This document shows positions 42,563 through 50,504 of a stretch of DNA of 64,000 nucleotides, one piece after another. The stretch spans positions 1-64,000 of the forward strand of contig NZ_BOVL01000014.1 of NCBI RefSeq assembly GCF_019972155.1. Reading direction: 5' to 3'. Origin of the DNA: Bradyrhizobium sp. RD5-C2 (GTDB lineage: Bacteria > Pseudomonadota > Alphaproteobacteria > Rhizobiales > Xanthobacteraceae). The position numbers and the translations under genes are program-made. The notes below the pieces were generated by a model, which made no database searches, was not told where the DNA came from, and was given only the letters and a program-made list of their open reading frames with translations. Each line of letters starts with the position of its first letter. Within the stretch, counting starts at the first letter, position 1.

Positions 42563-43141
42563 GTGCGCTACGCCTACAAGGCCTCATTGGTCGGCTCGGC
42601 GCACCAGTTCGAGCTGACCGGGGCCGGGCTGTCGTGGCGGATCGCCGGCAGGTCGGGCGTGTGGGATTACAAAGACATCTCCGTCGTCAAACTGTCCTAC
42701 CGTCCGGTCTCGATGCAGCAGCAGCGGTTTCGCGCCGATATCGACAACGCCAAAGGCGGGCGGATCGCGATCCTGTCGACCACCTGGCAGACCGCGACGC
42801 TGGTCGCGCCGCAAGGACATCTCTACCGCGACTTCATTGTCGAGCTGCATCGCCGGATGCAGACGGCGGGCAGCACGGCGAGGCTGGTCGGAGGCCTCGG
42901 GCCGAAGACATACACCGCCGCGCTGGTGCTATTGGCGTGTCTTGCGGTGGCAATGACCGGGTTGCTGGTGATGGCGCTGCTGGCTGCGAACTGGATGGGC
43001 GCGCTGTTCCTGGTCGGCTTTGCCGCGCTGTTCACCTGGCAGGTCGGCGGCTTCGTCACCCGCAACCGCCCGCGGCGCTACAGCTTCGATCAGTTGCCCG
43101 ATGCGCTCTTGCCGAAGGCTGATCGCAATCAAGCGCAATGA
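42563..43141 (+). CDS. Membrane-anchored hypothetical protein with PH-like N-terminal region
   Basis: This 192-residue protein (from GTG 42563, with GGAGG and GAGGG upstream) has a beta-rich soluble head followed by two membrane helices (LVLLACLAVAMTGLLVMALL and WMGALFLVGFAALFTWQVGGFV). It ends in RPRRYSFDQLPDALLP. The head (GLSWRIAGRSGVWDYKDISVVKLSYRP...GGRIAILSTTWQTATL) has the look of bacterial PH-like domains, a tentative reading. An ATG at 42488 is an alternative start. Function unknown. It is followed closely by the YdcF-like gene. Confidence 0.75.
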   Translation: MRYAYKASLVGSAHQFELTGAGLSWRIAGRSGVWDYKDISVVKLSYRPVSMQQQRFRADIDNAKGGRIAILSTTWQTATLVAPQGHLYRDFIVELHRRMQTAGSTARLVGGLGPKTYTAALVLLACLAVAMTGLLVMALLAANWMGALFLVGFAALFTWQVGGFVTRNRPRRYSFDQLPDALLPKADRNQAQ

Positions 43142-43213
43142 AATGTGACTTCGTGCGGTCGTCCGTGCGCGGCATCGTCGGCGCATGGTGTGGCCGGCGG
43201 AGCGAGCATCGGG

Positions 43214-43807
43214 ATGGACGATCGAAGTTTGCGGATGCCGTCACGCGCGGAGATCGCCGCGATCAATGCCCGGCACCTGATCGAGACGCCGCTCAAGCCC
43301 GCCGATCTGCTGTTCGTGTTCGGCACACGCGGCGATGTTGCCGGTCGGGTCGACGCGGCGGTCCGGCTCTGGCGCGACGGCTTTGCGCGCTGGTCGATCG
43401 TGAGCGGTGGCGTGACGCCGGGCGACGACCGCTCGGAATGCGAGATCATCAAGGCTGCGATGGTGGCGGGCGGCGTGCCCGCCGAGCGGATCCTCGAGGA
43501 GCATCGCGCGCAGAACACCGGCGAGAACGTGATCTTCTCGCTGCCGGTGATCGACGCGGCGCTGGGGCTCGCCAATATCAGGAGCGTGATCTGCCTCGGC
43601 AACAGCTGGACCGCGCGGCGCTATCCGATGACGCTGCACCGGCACTGGCCGGAGGTCGACAAGATGCTGGTGACGGTAGATCATTTTGCGGTGCCGCGTA
43701 CGCATTGGCACACCATTCCCGAGTTTCGCCGCCGGGTCCTCAGCGAATGGGACAAGATCGAGCCGTACAAGGCGAGGGGGTTCATCGCGGAATGGCCGGT
43801 TGCCTGA
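43214..43807 (+). CDS. YdcF family (DUF218) protein
   Basis: This 197-residue cytoplasmic protein has the DUF218/YdcF pattern: PADLLFVFGTRGDVAGRVDAAVRLWRDGFARWSIVSGGV, then SECEIIKAAMVAGGVPAERILEEHRAQNTGENVIFS and ICLGNSWTARRYPMTL. YdcF binds S-adenosylmethionine in E. coli, and other family members act in envelope or sugar processes; the role is undefined. The ATG at 43214 is preferred because homology begins there; the frame is open from 43145. There is no N-terminal membrane segment, unlike SanA/ElyC-type relatives. Confidence 0.85.
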   Translation: MDDRSLRMPSRAEIAAINARHLIETPLKPADLLFVFGTRGDVAGRVDAAVRLWRDGFARWSIVSGGVTPGDDRSECEIIKAAMVAGGVPAERILEEHRAQNTGENVIFSLPVIDAALGLANIRSVICLGNSWTARRYPMTLHRHWPEVDKMLVTVDHFAVPRTHWHTIPEFRRRVLSEWDKIEPYKARGFIAEWPVA

Positions 43808-43827
43808 AGGCACCGCTCGCGAGCGGA

Positions 43828-43860
43828 CTGTAAGCAGGCTGTAAGCAACGCGCTGTAAAC
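43828..43860 (+). promoter_or_regulatory. Triple CTGTAA direct repeat (candidate OmpR/PhoB-family regulator site)
   Basis: CTGTAAGC occurs at 43828-43835 and again exactly 11 bases later at 43839-43846; CTGTAAAC follows at 43853-43860. Direct repeats on one helical turn are typical of winged-helix response regulators. The array ends 34 bases before the start of the secreted protein gene, overlapping its likely promoter. Confidence 0.5.
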
Positions 43861-43894
43861 TCGGCGCCTGATCTGCTTTTGGCTGGAGTGTCAG

Positions 43895-44251
43895 ATGACA
43901 ATCCGGACTCCATTCTTGGCTCTATGCCTCGTGCTCCCGAGCATCGCCCCGGCTCTTTCCAAGGGCAGTGTAGGCAACAAACATGATCCGCTTGACCACA
44001 ATCACGTCGACAACCTGCCCCTCGATGTGCGGCAGTACGTTGCCGGAATTTGCAAGGGCACGCCTGTCGCACAGCACGACTTCGCGACCTACTCGCCGCA
44101 AGAAAAGCGCTGGCGGATCAACCTCGAATATCTGCAGTGCGGCGTGATCGGGGAATATCGCAGAGGCAACCAATGCCTGGATGTCGACTTCGTCGCCGAG
44201 GGCGGGCATTTTCGTCTCGCCAGAAAGACCTATGCGGCCTGTGGCTTTTGA
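43895..44251 (+). CDS. Small secreted hypothetical protein
   Basis: This 118-residue protein starts at ATG 43895 behind CTGGAG. A Sec signal (MTIRTPFLALCLVLPSIAPALS) leaves a mature part of about 95 residues with four cysteines (GICKGT, LQCGVI, NQCLDV, YAACGF), enough for two disulfides. Histidines cluster at the mature N-terminus (KHDPLDHNHVDN). No family recognised. The compact cysteine-bearing periplasmic form and the repeat array upstream suggest a regulated envelope or stress protein, which is inference. Confidence 0.78.
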   Translation: MTIRTPFLALCLVLPSIAPALSKGSVGNKHDPLDHNHVDNLPLDVRQYVAGICKGTPVAQHDFATYSPQEKRWRINLEYLQCGVIGEYRRGNQCLDVDFVAEGGHFRLARKTYAACGF

Positions 44252-44254
44252 AGC

Positions 44255-44359
44255 CTAGCGCTCCGACCACCACGAATAGGCCGCTGCAACAGCTGTGATC
44301 GCGAGCGCGACCAGTATCCAGTTCTGAACTGTTGCGCCGCTTACGAGCCAATCGCCCAT
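44255..44359 (-). CDS. 34-residue single-span membrane miniprotein
   Basis: This is a very short gene starting at ATG 44359, with an excellent ribosome site (AGGGGG, 6 bases before the start) on the minus strand. The product begins MGDWLVSGATVQNW, has one membrane helix (WILVALAITAVAAAYSWW) and ends SER. The stop is 3 bases from the stop of the convergent secreted-protein gene. Size, topology and Shine-Dalgarno strength fit a genuine small membrane protein; no family is known to me. The 169 bases upstream, to the MocR gene's end, hold no other feature. Confidence 0.65.
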   Translation of the reverse strand: MGDWLVSGATVQNWILVALAITAVAAAYSWWSER

Positions 44360-44528
44360 CAGAGCCCCCTTGCGCGACGCTACCTTCCGCCGCTGACCGG
44401 GGACTTACGGGGCGCTGACGACGTATCGGGCCGAGGTCGTGCTCGACAAGAATTGCGGAGGTGAGAGTGTTCACCGGACTGCTATTGTGGACGGAAGAAG
44501 GCCGCTGCCTCGCAGTGTAGATGCGACG

Positions 44529-45872
44529 TCATTCCGTCGAATCAAAATCCTCCTCCGTCGCGCTCAGCATTCCCGCCAGGGTCCGCAGGCCGAGGTCGAG
44601 TTGCTCCATCGGCGGCGCGGCAAGCGCGAGCCGCACCGCATTGGGCGCGTGCCCCGGCGTGGCGGCGAAGGTCGTCGACGGCGTCAGCGCGATGTCGCGC
44701 CGCGCCGCGGCCGCGACCAGGGTCTGCGAGCGCCAGTGCGGCGGCAAGGTCAGCCACAGATGATAGGATTTCGGGTTGGTCTGGATCTCGAAATCGGCCA
44801 GATGCTTGGCCGCGATCTGCTGCCGGCGGCCGGCGTCGATCCGCTTCAGCCGTGACAGTTCGGCGGCGGTGCCGTCGGCCATCAGCCGCTGCCCCGCGGC
44901 GAAGGCGTAGCCCGATGCGGTCCAGCCGCCCGAGCGCACCGCGGCCATGATGTTCTCGCGCAGCCGCGGCGGTGGGACGATGAAGCCGAGCGCGAGACCG
45001 GGTGCGACCTTCTTCGACAAACTGTCGAGCACGATGCAGCTGTCCGGCGCAAGCGCGGCCAGCGGCACCTCATCGTCGAGGAATCCGTAGACGCCATCCT
45101 CGATGACGACGAGGCCGAGCTTCTCCACCACGCGCAACAGCTCGGCGCGGCGCTCGGCCGGCATCGTGATGCTGAGCGGGTTCTGGATCGTGGGCTGGAT
45201 GTAGAGCGCGGACAGATGCGCCTCGCGGTGCGCCTTCTGCACTGCGTCAGGGCGCACGCCGTGCTCGTCCATCGCGAGCGGCACCAGCGCGATGCCGAGC
45301 CGTGCTGCAATGCCTTTGACGAACGGATAGGTCAGCGCCTCGACGCCGCAGCGTCCGCCCGGCGGGACGACCGCGGCGAGCGCAGAGGCGATGCATTGCC
45401 GGCCATTGGCGGTGAACACGATCTGGTCGGGATTCGGCGCCCAGCTCTTGCGCGTCAGGAATTCCGCGGAAATGGTTCGCGCCGCCCGCGTGCCGAAACT
45501 GGTCGCGGGCCGCAGCGCGCCTTCGAGCACCTCGGGCCGCTCCAGCCCTTCGAGGCTCTTGGCGATCATCGTCGCCTGATGCGGCAGCAGCGGATAGTTG
45601 AATTCGAGGTCGATGCGGGCGCCGCGCGGTTCGGGCGGAGCGGCGATGCCGCGACGCGCTTCGCCGGACACGAAGGTGCCGCGGCCGACTTCACCGACCA
45701 CCAGCCCGCGCCGCAACAGCTCGGTGTAGACCCGGCTCGCAGTCGAGACCGCGATGTTGCGGTCATAGGCGAAATGGCGTTGCGGCGGCAGGCGGTCGCC
45801 CGCCTTCAGCGCGCCGCTGGCGATCTCGGCGGCCACCGCATCCGCCAGTTTCAGATATTCGAACCGCGACAT
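44529..45872 (-). CDS. MocR-type regulator (GntR HTH fused to PLP aminotransferase domain)
   Basis: This 447-residue protein has an N-terminal winged helix of the GntR family (residues about 1-75: LKLADAVAAEIASGALKAGDRLPPQRHFAYDRNIAVSTASRVYTELLRRGLV). A fold-type I aminotransferase-like domain follows, with the PLP lysine in DSLSKKVAPGLALGF and the aspartate in VVIEDGVYGFLDD. MocR proteins use the PLP domain as an effector sensor, often for GABA, PLP or amino acids, not as an enzyme. Direct-repeat sequences begin 2 bases upstream of its start, as expected for autoregulation. The divergent target is a DUF1127 gene. Confidence 0.93.
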   Translation of the reverse strand: MSRFEYLKLADAVAAEIASGALKAGDRLPPQRHFAYDRNIAVSTASRVYTELLRRGLVVGEVGRGTFVSGEARRGIAAPPEPRGARIDLEFNYPLLPHQATMIAKSLEGLERPEVLEGALRPATSFGTRAARTISAEFLTRKSWAPNPDQIVFTANGRQCIASALAAVVPPGGRCGVEALTYPFVKGIAARLGIALVPLAMDEHGVRPDAVQKAHREAHLSALYIQPTIQNPLSITMPAERRAELLRVVEKLGLVVIEDGVYGFLDDEVPLAALAPDSCIVLDSLSKKVAPGLALGFIVPPPRLRENIMAAVRSGGWTASGYAFAAGQRLMADGTAAELSRLKRIDAGRRQQIAAKHLADFEIQTNPKSYHLWLTLPPHWRSQTLVAAAARRDIALTPSTTFAATPGHAPNAVRLALAAPPMEQLDLGLRTLAGMLSATEEDFDSTE

Positions 45873-45874
45873 TA

Positions 45875-45955
45875 TTGCACCGAGAGCAATGTTTTACTTG
45901 CTCCGAGTAATGTACCGGATCATTTAAGAGGGAACAAGCCCATGATTGCACCGAA
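45875..45955. promoter_or_regulatory. Three direct repeats TTGC(A/T)CCGA(G/A) in the MocR-DUF1127 interval
   Basis: TTGCACCGAG is at 45875, TTGCTCCGAG at 45898 and TTGCACCGAA at 45946. The first two are 23 bp apart and the third is 48 bp further. MocR dimers usually bind direct repeats about two helical turns apart next to their own promoter, which fits. Copy one lies 2 bases from the MocR start codon. Confidence 0.6.
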
Positions 45956-46053
45956 GATCGCGCAAGCGATCCGAGGTTATGACGGCGCAGGTGTCGAAAC
46001 GACATTTGCGTCAACGGCATAGCTTTGCCATTTGGGCACCGAAGGAGATGACA

Positions 46054-46290
46054 ATGACGATGATATCCTCAGCCGCCGCATCGCCCGTGCGGTCCAGTAT
46101 GATGGGCGGATTGCTCCGATTGCTCCGATCGTGGGGCGATGCACTCGCGACCTATTGGGTGCGCCGCGAGGCGATCAAGACGCTGCGGCAGCTCGATGAC
46201 CGGACGCTGCGCGATATCGGAATCTCGCGCTGCCAGATCGAGCCCGCCGTCACCGGCGATTTCGATATGGAGCTGGTGCGGATCCGCTGA
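46054..46290 (+). CDS. DUF1127 domain small protein
   Basis: This 78-residue basic protein has a C-terminal DUF1127 (YjiS-like) segment: REAIKTLRQLDDRTLRDIGISRCQIEPAV. Start choice: AAGGAG lies 6-7 bases before ATG 46054, whereas the ATG at 46048 has no spacing. DUF1127 proteins in rhizobia and relatives are small Arg-rich regulators, several linked to sRNA turnover or phosphate and carbon metabolism. The gene is divergent from the MocR regulator and probably under its control. Confidence 0.88.
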   Translation: MTMISSAAASPVRSSMMGGLLRLLRSWGDALATYWVRREAIKTLRQLDDRTLRDIGISRCQIEPAVTGDFDMELVRIR

Positions 46291-46543
46291 GCAGCGGCGT
46301 GGTGCGACGGCTTCGCGTGATCGGAGCGGTCGCATCGCAGACGGCCGCGATGGTCCAGTGTTCGAGCGCGGCGAAGGACTGTTCAGATTGGGCCGCGCCC
46401 CGGACACCAGGCCGGTTGCAGAATTCACCGAAACTACACCAAAGATGCGGAAGAGCCCCGGTATGTGATCGGCGTCGCTGCAAGGTTGTGACGCTCCATG
46501 CTAACGTATTGGTTGCGTACGCTAGCGTTGTAGTTGGGGACCG

Positions 46544-49087
46544 ATGGCCGCTCGCAAATTGTCGCAAGGGCAGGCCCCGACCCGGGAAGCGCGCCGCCGC
46601 TGGCACGAGGAGCGGTCGCTGCGGTGCGCCATCAGATTGGCCCGCATGGGCTACTGGGAATCGCAGAGCGCCGCCGCGACCGATCTCTGGATATCGCCCG
46701 AGCTTGCTGCCTTCTACGAATTCGAGACGGTCGACGGCTACATCCCCATCGCCACGGTGCGCGCGCGCTACTTGCCCGAGAGCCGCAAGGTTCTGGAGGC
46801 GCATTACGCGGCGTGCTGGGCGGAGGGGCAGCCCTATGCGGTGCGGACGAGGCTGCGCAGTTCCGATGGCAGCGTGCTCGACTGCGTGGTGCAGGGCGAG
46901 CCGGAATTCGACGCGCGCGGTCAGGTCCGGCGCGTGTCCGGCATCGTCCGCGACGTCACGGAAGAGACGTCCGCGCTGCGGCGCCTGACGGAGAGCGAGC
47001 AACGGCTGGCCGATTTTGTCTCGACCGCCTCGGACTGGTGCTGGGAGAGCGACGCCGCCCACCGGCTGCTGCCCTATCCCAAATCGCTGGCCGGCAACGC
47101 GGCCTTCCAGACGGTGGCGTCCGGCGGCAAGGCGCGCTGGGAACTGGCTTACGCGCCCGAGGACGGCGAGGCCATGGCGCGGCACCGGGCCGACATGGAG
47201 GCCCATCGCCCTTTTCGCGACTTCATCTATACGCTGATCGGCCAGGACGGCTCGCGCGTCGGTATCTGCACCAGCGGCAAGCCGATCTACGCCGATGATG
47301 GCAGCTTTCTCGGCTATCGCGGCACGTCCAGCGACATCACCCAGCTCAGGGCGGCCAAGGCATTGCTCGACCAGCGTACGCGGGCGCTGGAGGAAGCCCA
47401 CCGGCTCGGCAAGATCGGCACCTGGGGCTACCGCCTGGACACCGGCCGCACGACCTGGGCGCCCGAGCTCTACCAGCTGCTCGGCTTCGACCCCGACACG
47501 TTCGAGCCGACCGATGAGAGCATGGGCCCCTATTTCCTGGACGGCGACGCCGACCGCTTCAAGGACCTGCAGCGGAGGGTCGTCCGCACCCGAAGGACCG
47601 AGGCCACCGACCTGCGCATCCTGCACGCGGACGGCACAGCCCGCGATCTGGCCGTCATCTGCAAGGCGGAGGTCGCCCACGACAAGGTCATCGGCATCAT
47701 CGGCACCGTGCAGGACGTGACCGAGCGCAAGGAGGCCGAACGCCAGCTCGAGCAGCTCGCCTATACCGACCCTTTGACCGGCCTCGCCAATCGTGCGCTG
47801 TTCACGCGCCAGCTCGCAGCATCGATCGAGGGCTGCACCCGGCAAGACCGACGCGCCGCGCTGCTGCTCATCGATCTCGATCGCTTCAAGGAGGTCAATG
47901 ATTCCCTCGGCCATGCCGCCGGCGACAAATTGCTGATCCAGGTGGCGGCTGCGCTGCGGCAGGAGTTGGGGCCGCGCGCCTTCATCGCCCGGCTCGGCGG
48001 TGACGAATTCGCGGTGCTGGCGGAGGGATGCGGCACGTCCGACACAGCGCTCACCAGGCTTGCTGATCGGCTCATCGGCAAGCTGTCGGTCCCGGTCGAT
48101 CTCGCCGAGGGCGAGGCCTTCGTCGGCGCCACCATCGGCATCGCCCGCCTGCCGGAGCATGGGGCGACGGCGGAGACCGCCGTGCGCAATGCGGACCTCG
48201 CGCTCTATATGGCCAAGGAGGCCGGGCGCGGCCGCGCGCAACTGTTCGAGCCGGTCTATGCCCAGGCCGTCGATCAAAGGCTCGATCTCGGCCGGCATCT
48301 GCGCCACGCGGTTGAGGCCGGCACCCTCGAGGCCCATTACCAGCCGCAGGTGGACCTGAGGACCGGCCGCGTCACCAGCTTCGAGGCGCTGCTGCGCTGG
48401 ACCCATCCCGAGCGCGGACCAATCTCGCCGGCCGAGTTCATCCCGATCGCCGAAAGCACCGGGCTCATCGTCGATCTCGGCCTGTGGGTGCTGCGCGAGG
48501 CCTGCCGGCAGGGCCGCGCCTGGCTCGATGCCGGGTTGCCGCCGCGCTCCGTCTCGGTCAACGTCTCGCCGGCGCAGATATGGAACGTGGATTTCGATGC
48601 GGCGGTCTCGGCGGTGTTGGCTGAGACCGGCTTTCCGGCGAAGCTGCTCTGCCTGGAGCTGACCGAAAGCCTGTTCGTCGATCATACCGAGCAGCGGATC
48701 AGCCGCACGCTGACGGCGCTCTCCGGTCTCGGGGTCCGGCTGGCGCTGGACGATTTCGGTTCGGGCTATTCCTCGCTCGGCTATCTGACGCGCCTGCCGT
48801 TCCACTGGTTGAAAGTTGACCGCGCCTTCGTCGATGGCATTTCCACCGCGCCGGAGAAGCGCAAGCTGCTCGGCGGCATCATCGCGCTGTCGCACGGGCT
48901 CGGCATGACCGTCGTGGCGGAGGGCGCCGAACTGGCGGCCGAACTGGACGTGCTCGGCGGGCTCGATTGCGACCTGGTGCAGGGCTTCGTGTTTTCCCCG
49001 CCCGTCGCCGCCGACAAGGCGCCGCTGGTGGCCGCCGGCATCGAGCGCGAGGCGTGCCGGATCGAGCCAAAACGGAATCGCCTCTAG
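46544..49087 (+). CDS. PAS-PAS-PAS-GGDEF-EAL cyclic-di-GMP signalling protein
   Basis: This 847-residue protein has no membrane segment. Three PAS/PAC regions (about residues 25-145, 150-265 and 280-400) show PAC ends such as VSGIVRDVTEE, YRGTSSDITQL and IIGTVQDVTER. GGDEF is intact (RLGGDEFAVLAEG, about residue 485). EAL has SFEALLRWTHP, ESTGLIVDLG, ELTES and DDFGSGYSSLGYL, so both activities are possible. The last residues (ACRIEPKRNRL) come from a dispersed 86-bp repeat (49051-49136), so the native C-terminus has probably been replaced. It is cytoplasmic and likely senses redox state or small ligands. Confidence 0.94.
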   Translation: MAARKLSQGQAPTREARRRWHEERSLRCAIRLARMGYWESQSAAATDLWISPELAAFYEFETVDGYIPIATVRARYLPESRKVLEAHYAACWAEGQPYAVRTRLRSSDGSVLDCVVQGEPEFDARGQVRRVSGIVRDVTEETSALRRLTESEQRLADFVSTASDWCWESDAAHRLLPYPKSLAGNAAFQTVASGGKARWELAYAPEDGEAMARHRADMEAHRPFRDFIYTLIGQDGSRVGICTSGKPIYADDGSFLGYRGTSSDITQLRAAKALLDQRTRALEEAHRLGKIGTWGYRLDTGRTTWAPELYQLLGFDPDTFEPTDESMGPYFLDGDADRFKDLQRRVVRTRRTEATDLRILHADGTARDLAVICKAEVAHDKVIGIIGTVQDVTERKEAERQLEQLAYTDPLTGLANRALFTRQLAASIEGCTRQDRRAALLLIDLDRFKEVNDSLGHAAGDKLLIQVAAALRQELGPRAFIARLGGDEFAVLAEGCGTSDTALTRLADRLIGKLSVPVDLAEGEAFVGATIGIARLPEHGATAETAVRNADLALYMAKEAGRGRAQLFEPVYAQAVDQRLDLGRHLRHAVEAGTLEAHYQPQVDLRTGRVTSFEALLRWTHPERGPISPAEFIPIAESTGLIVDLGLWVLREACRQGRAWLDAGLPPRSVSVNVSPAQIWNVDFDAAVSAVLAETGFPAKLLCLELTESLFVDHTEQRISRTLTALSGLGVRLALDDFGSGYSSLGYLTRLPFHWLKVDRAFVDGISTAPEKRKLLGGIIALSHGLGMTVVAEGAELAAELDVLGGLDCDLVQGFVFSPPVAADKAPLVAAGIEREACRIEPKRNRL

Positions 49088-49136
49088 GCGAAGGCCGCTT
49101 TGGCAGCATTCTTTTGCCCGTGGCTTTGCCTCGATG
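49051..49136. repeat. Dispersed repeat, copy A (left boundary of accessory island)
   Basis: These 86 bp match 54228-54312 with about four substitutions and one single-base indel, in the same orientation. The unit starts GGCGTGCCGGATCGAGCC and ends GCTTTGCCTCGATG. It contributes the last 12 codons and the stop of the upstream GGDEF/EAL gene. The 243 bases from here to the AraC gene hold no recognisable gene. Confidence 0.85.
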
Positions 49137-49379
49137 GCGGCCGCTGACCGATTAGCTAGGCCATGTACTCACAACTCGGAATTTGGATGAGGGGCGACGT
49201 CCGCTCTCACCCTGACAGCGGCGAGAAGGCGGATCTCGCCGGAGGTTCGAGAAGGGCCAAGAGGCGCCATGGCAACCGGACGGTGATGAGCACATCGATG
49301 CAACGATCAGGCTTTCGCAGTGTCTTGAGGCCTTGCATCCGGTTATTGTTCAAGTCCGATAGGCTTTGAAGGTTCGCCA

Positions 49380-50471
49380 ATGCTGCTCGAAACGGGGCTC
49401 CGAGGCGCCGCACTGGCGCTGCTCGGCTTACTTGCGATCATTGGTCTTCCTGGCACGCTTCGATCGTCGATCGGTCGCGCCACACTGCTATTCGACCTGT
49501 GCGTCATCGCGTTCCTCATCGAAACAGCTCCCGGAATACACGAAGAGCTCGTCTGGTGGATCATTCCACTGCGGATTCTCAGCAACTCGATCGCAGGCAT
49601 CTTCGTTGTGTGGGCCGAGACAGTGTTCGGTGATGCATCCGCGGCGACGCGATGGCGGTGGGCGGTCTTCGTTGTCGTTTTGCCGCTCGCAGCCGTGGCA
49701 ACCTTATCCGGCTCGAGCCTGGCGTGGAATGCGACGCATGCTGTGACGCTGATCGTGGTCGTCATCGAAACCGCCCGGGTCCTTGCAGGACGTAAAGCAG
49801 ACCTGGTTGAGGGGCGACGGCGCTTTCGGATTATTTTCGCCTGTGCTGTGGGTCTGGTCATTCTGGCAACAACGGTGCTCGACGCAGCCGGTGTCCGCTG
49901 GCTCCCTGGGCTTTCGGCCGTGCTGGGCTTGGCCATAGTCGCCGCCATGACACGTCTGCGTGCTGTCTTGCCTGAGCCAACGCTTGAACCGGCGCCGGCT
50001 GCGCGAGCGGGCCTTACGATCCCCATCGCGGCAACGGAAATGAACGCTGAGGAGCGCCAACTGGCGGAGCGGCTGCGACGGGCGATGGAGCAAGACCGTG
50101 CCTACCGCGACCCGGACCTCTCGGTGGATCGACTGGCCGAGCAGTTGGGAGTGCCTGAATATCGTCTCCGGCGAACGATCAACCAGCGCCTCGGCTATCG
50201 GAACTTCACTGATTTCGTCAACGAGCACAGGTTGAGAGAGGCGCGGGAGGCGTTGTCTGACCCCTCGCAATCGCGCGTCCCGGTCCTCACCATCGCCCTC
50301 GATGCCGGTTGGGGATCGATCGGCCCGTTTAATCGCGCCTTCAAGGGTCAAACCGGGCAGACCCCCACTGAGTTTCGCCGTCGCGCGCTGGCCGATTTCG
50401 CAATCGGCCATGTTTTGCCAGTATCAGCCAGGTCCGACGCGACTTCTGGCAAGACCCCGACCTCGGCTTAA
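49380..50471 (+). CDS. Membrane-anchored AraC family transcriptional regulator
   Basis: This 363-residue protein has seven or so hydrophobic segments in its first 210 residues (for example ALALLGLLAIIGLPGTL and WAVFVVVLPLAAVATLSGSS). A cytoplasmic AraC-type double HTH follows (about 245-345: YRDPDLSVDRLAEQLGVPEYRLRRTINQRLGYRNFTDFVNEHRL and IALDAGWGSIGPFNRAFKGQTGQTPTEFRR). Such proteins sense a membrane or extracellular cue and act directly on DNA. It starts the accessory segment and is 33 bases upstream of an acyltransferase gene, likely in one operon. Codon use is visibly less GC-biased than in flanking genes, suggesting transfer. Confidence 0.9.
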   Translation: MLLETGLRGAALALLGLLAIIGLPGTLRSSIGRATLLFDLCVIAFLIETAPGIHEELVWWIIPLRILSNSIAGIFVVWAETVFGDASAATRWRWAVFVVVLPLAAVATLSGSSLAWNATHAVTLIVVVIETARVLAGRKADLVEGRRRFRIIFACAVGLVILATTVLDAAGVRWLPGLSAVLGLAIVAAMTRLRAVLPEPTLEPAPAARAGLTIPIAATEMNAEERQLAERLRRAMEQDRAYRDPDLSVDRLAEQLGVPEYRLRRTINQRLGYRNFTDFVNEHRLREAREALSDPSQSRVPVLTIALDAGWGSIGPFNRAFKGQTGQTPTEFRRRALADFAIGHVLPVSARSDATSGKTPTSA

Positions 50472-50504
50472 GGCCTGATCCCGGCGCAAACCGGAGGACA
50501 GGTC

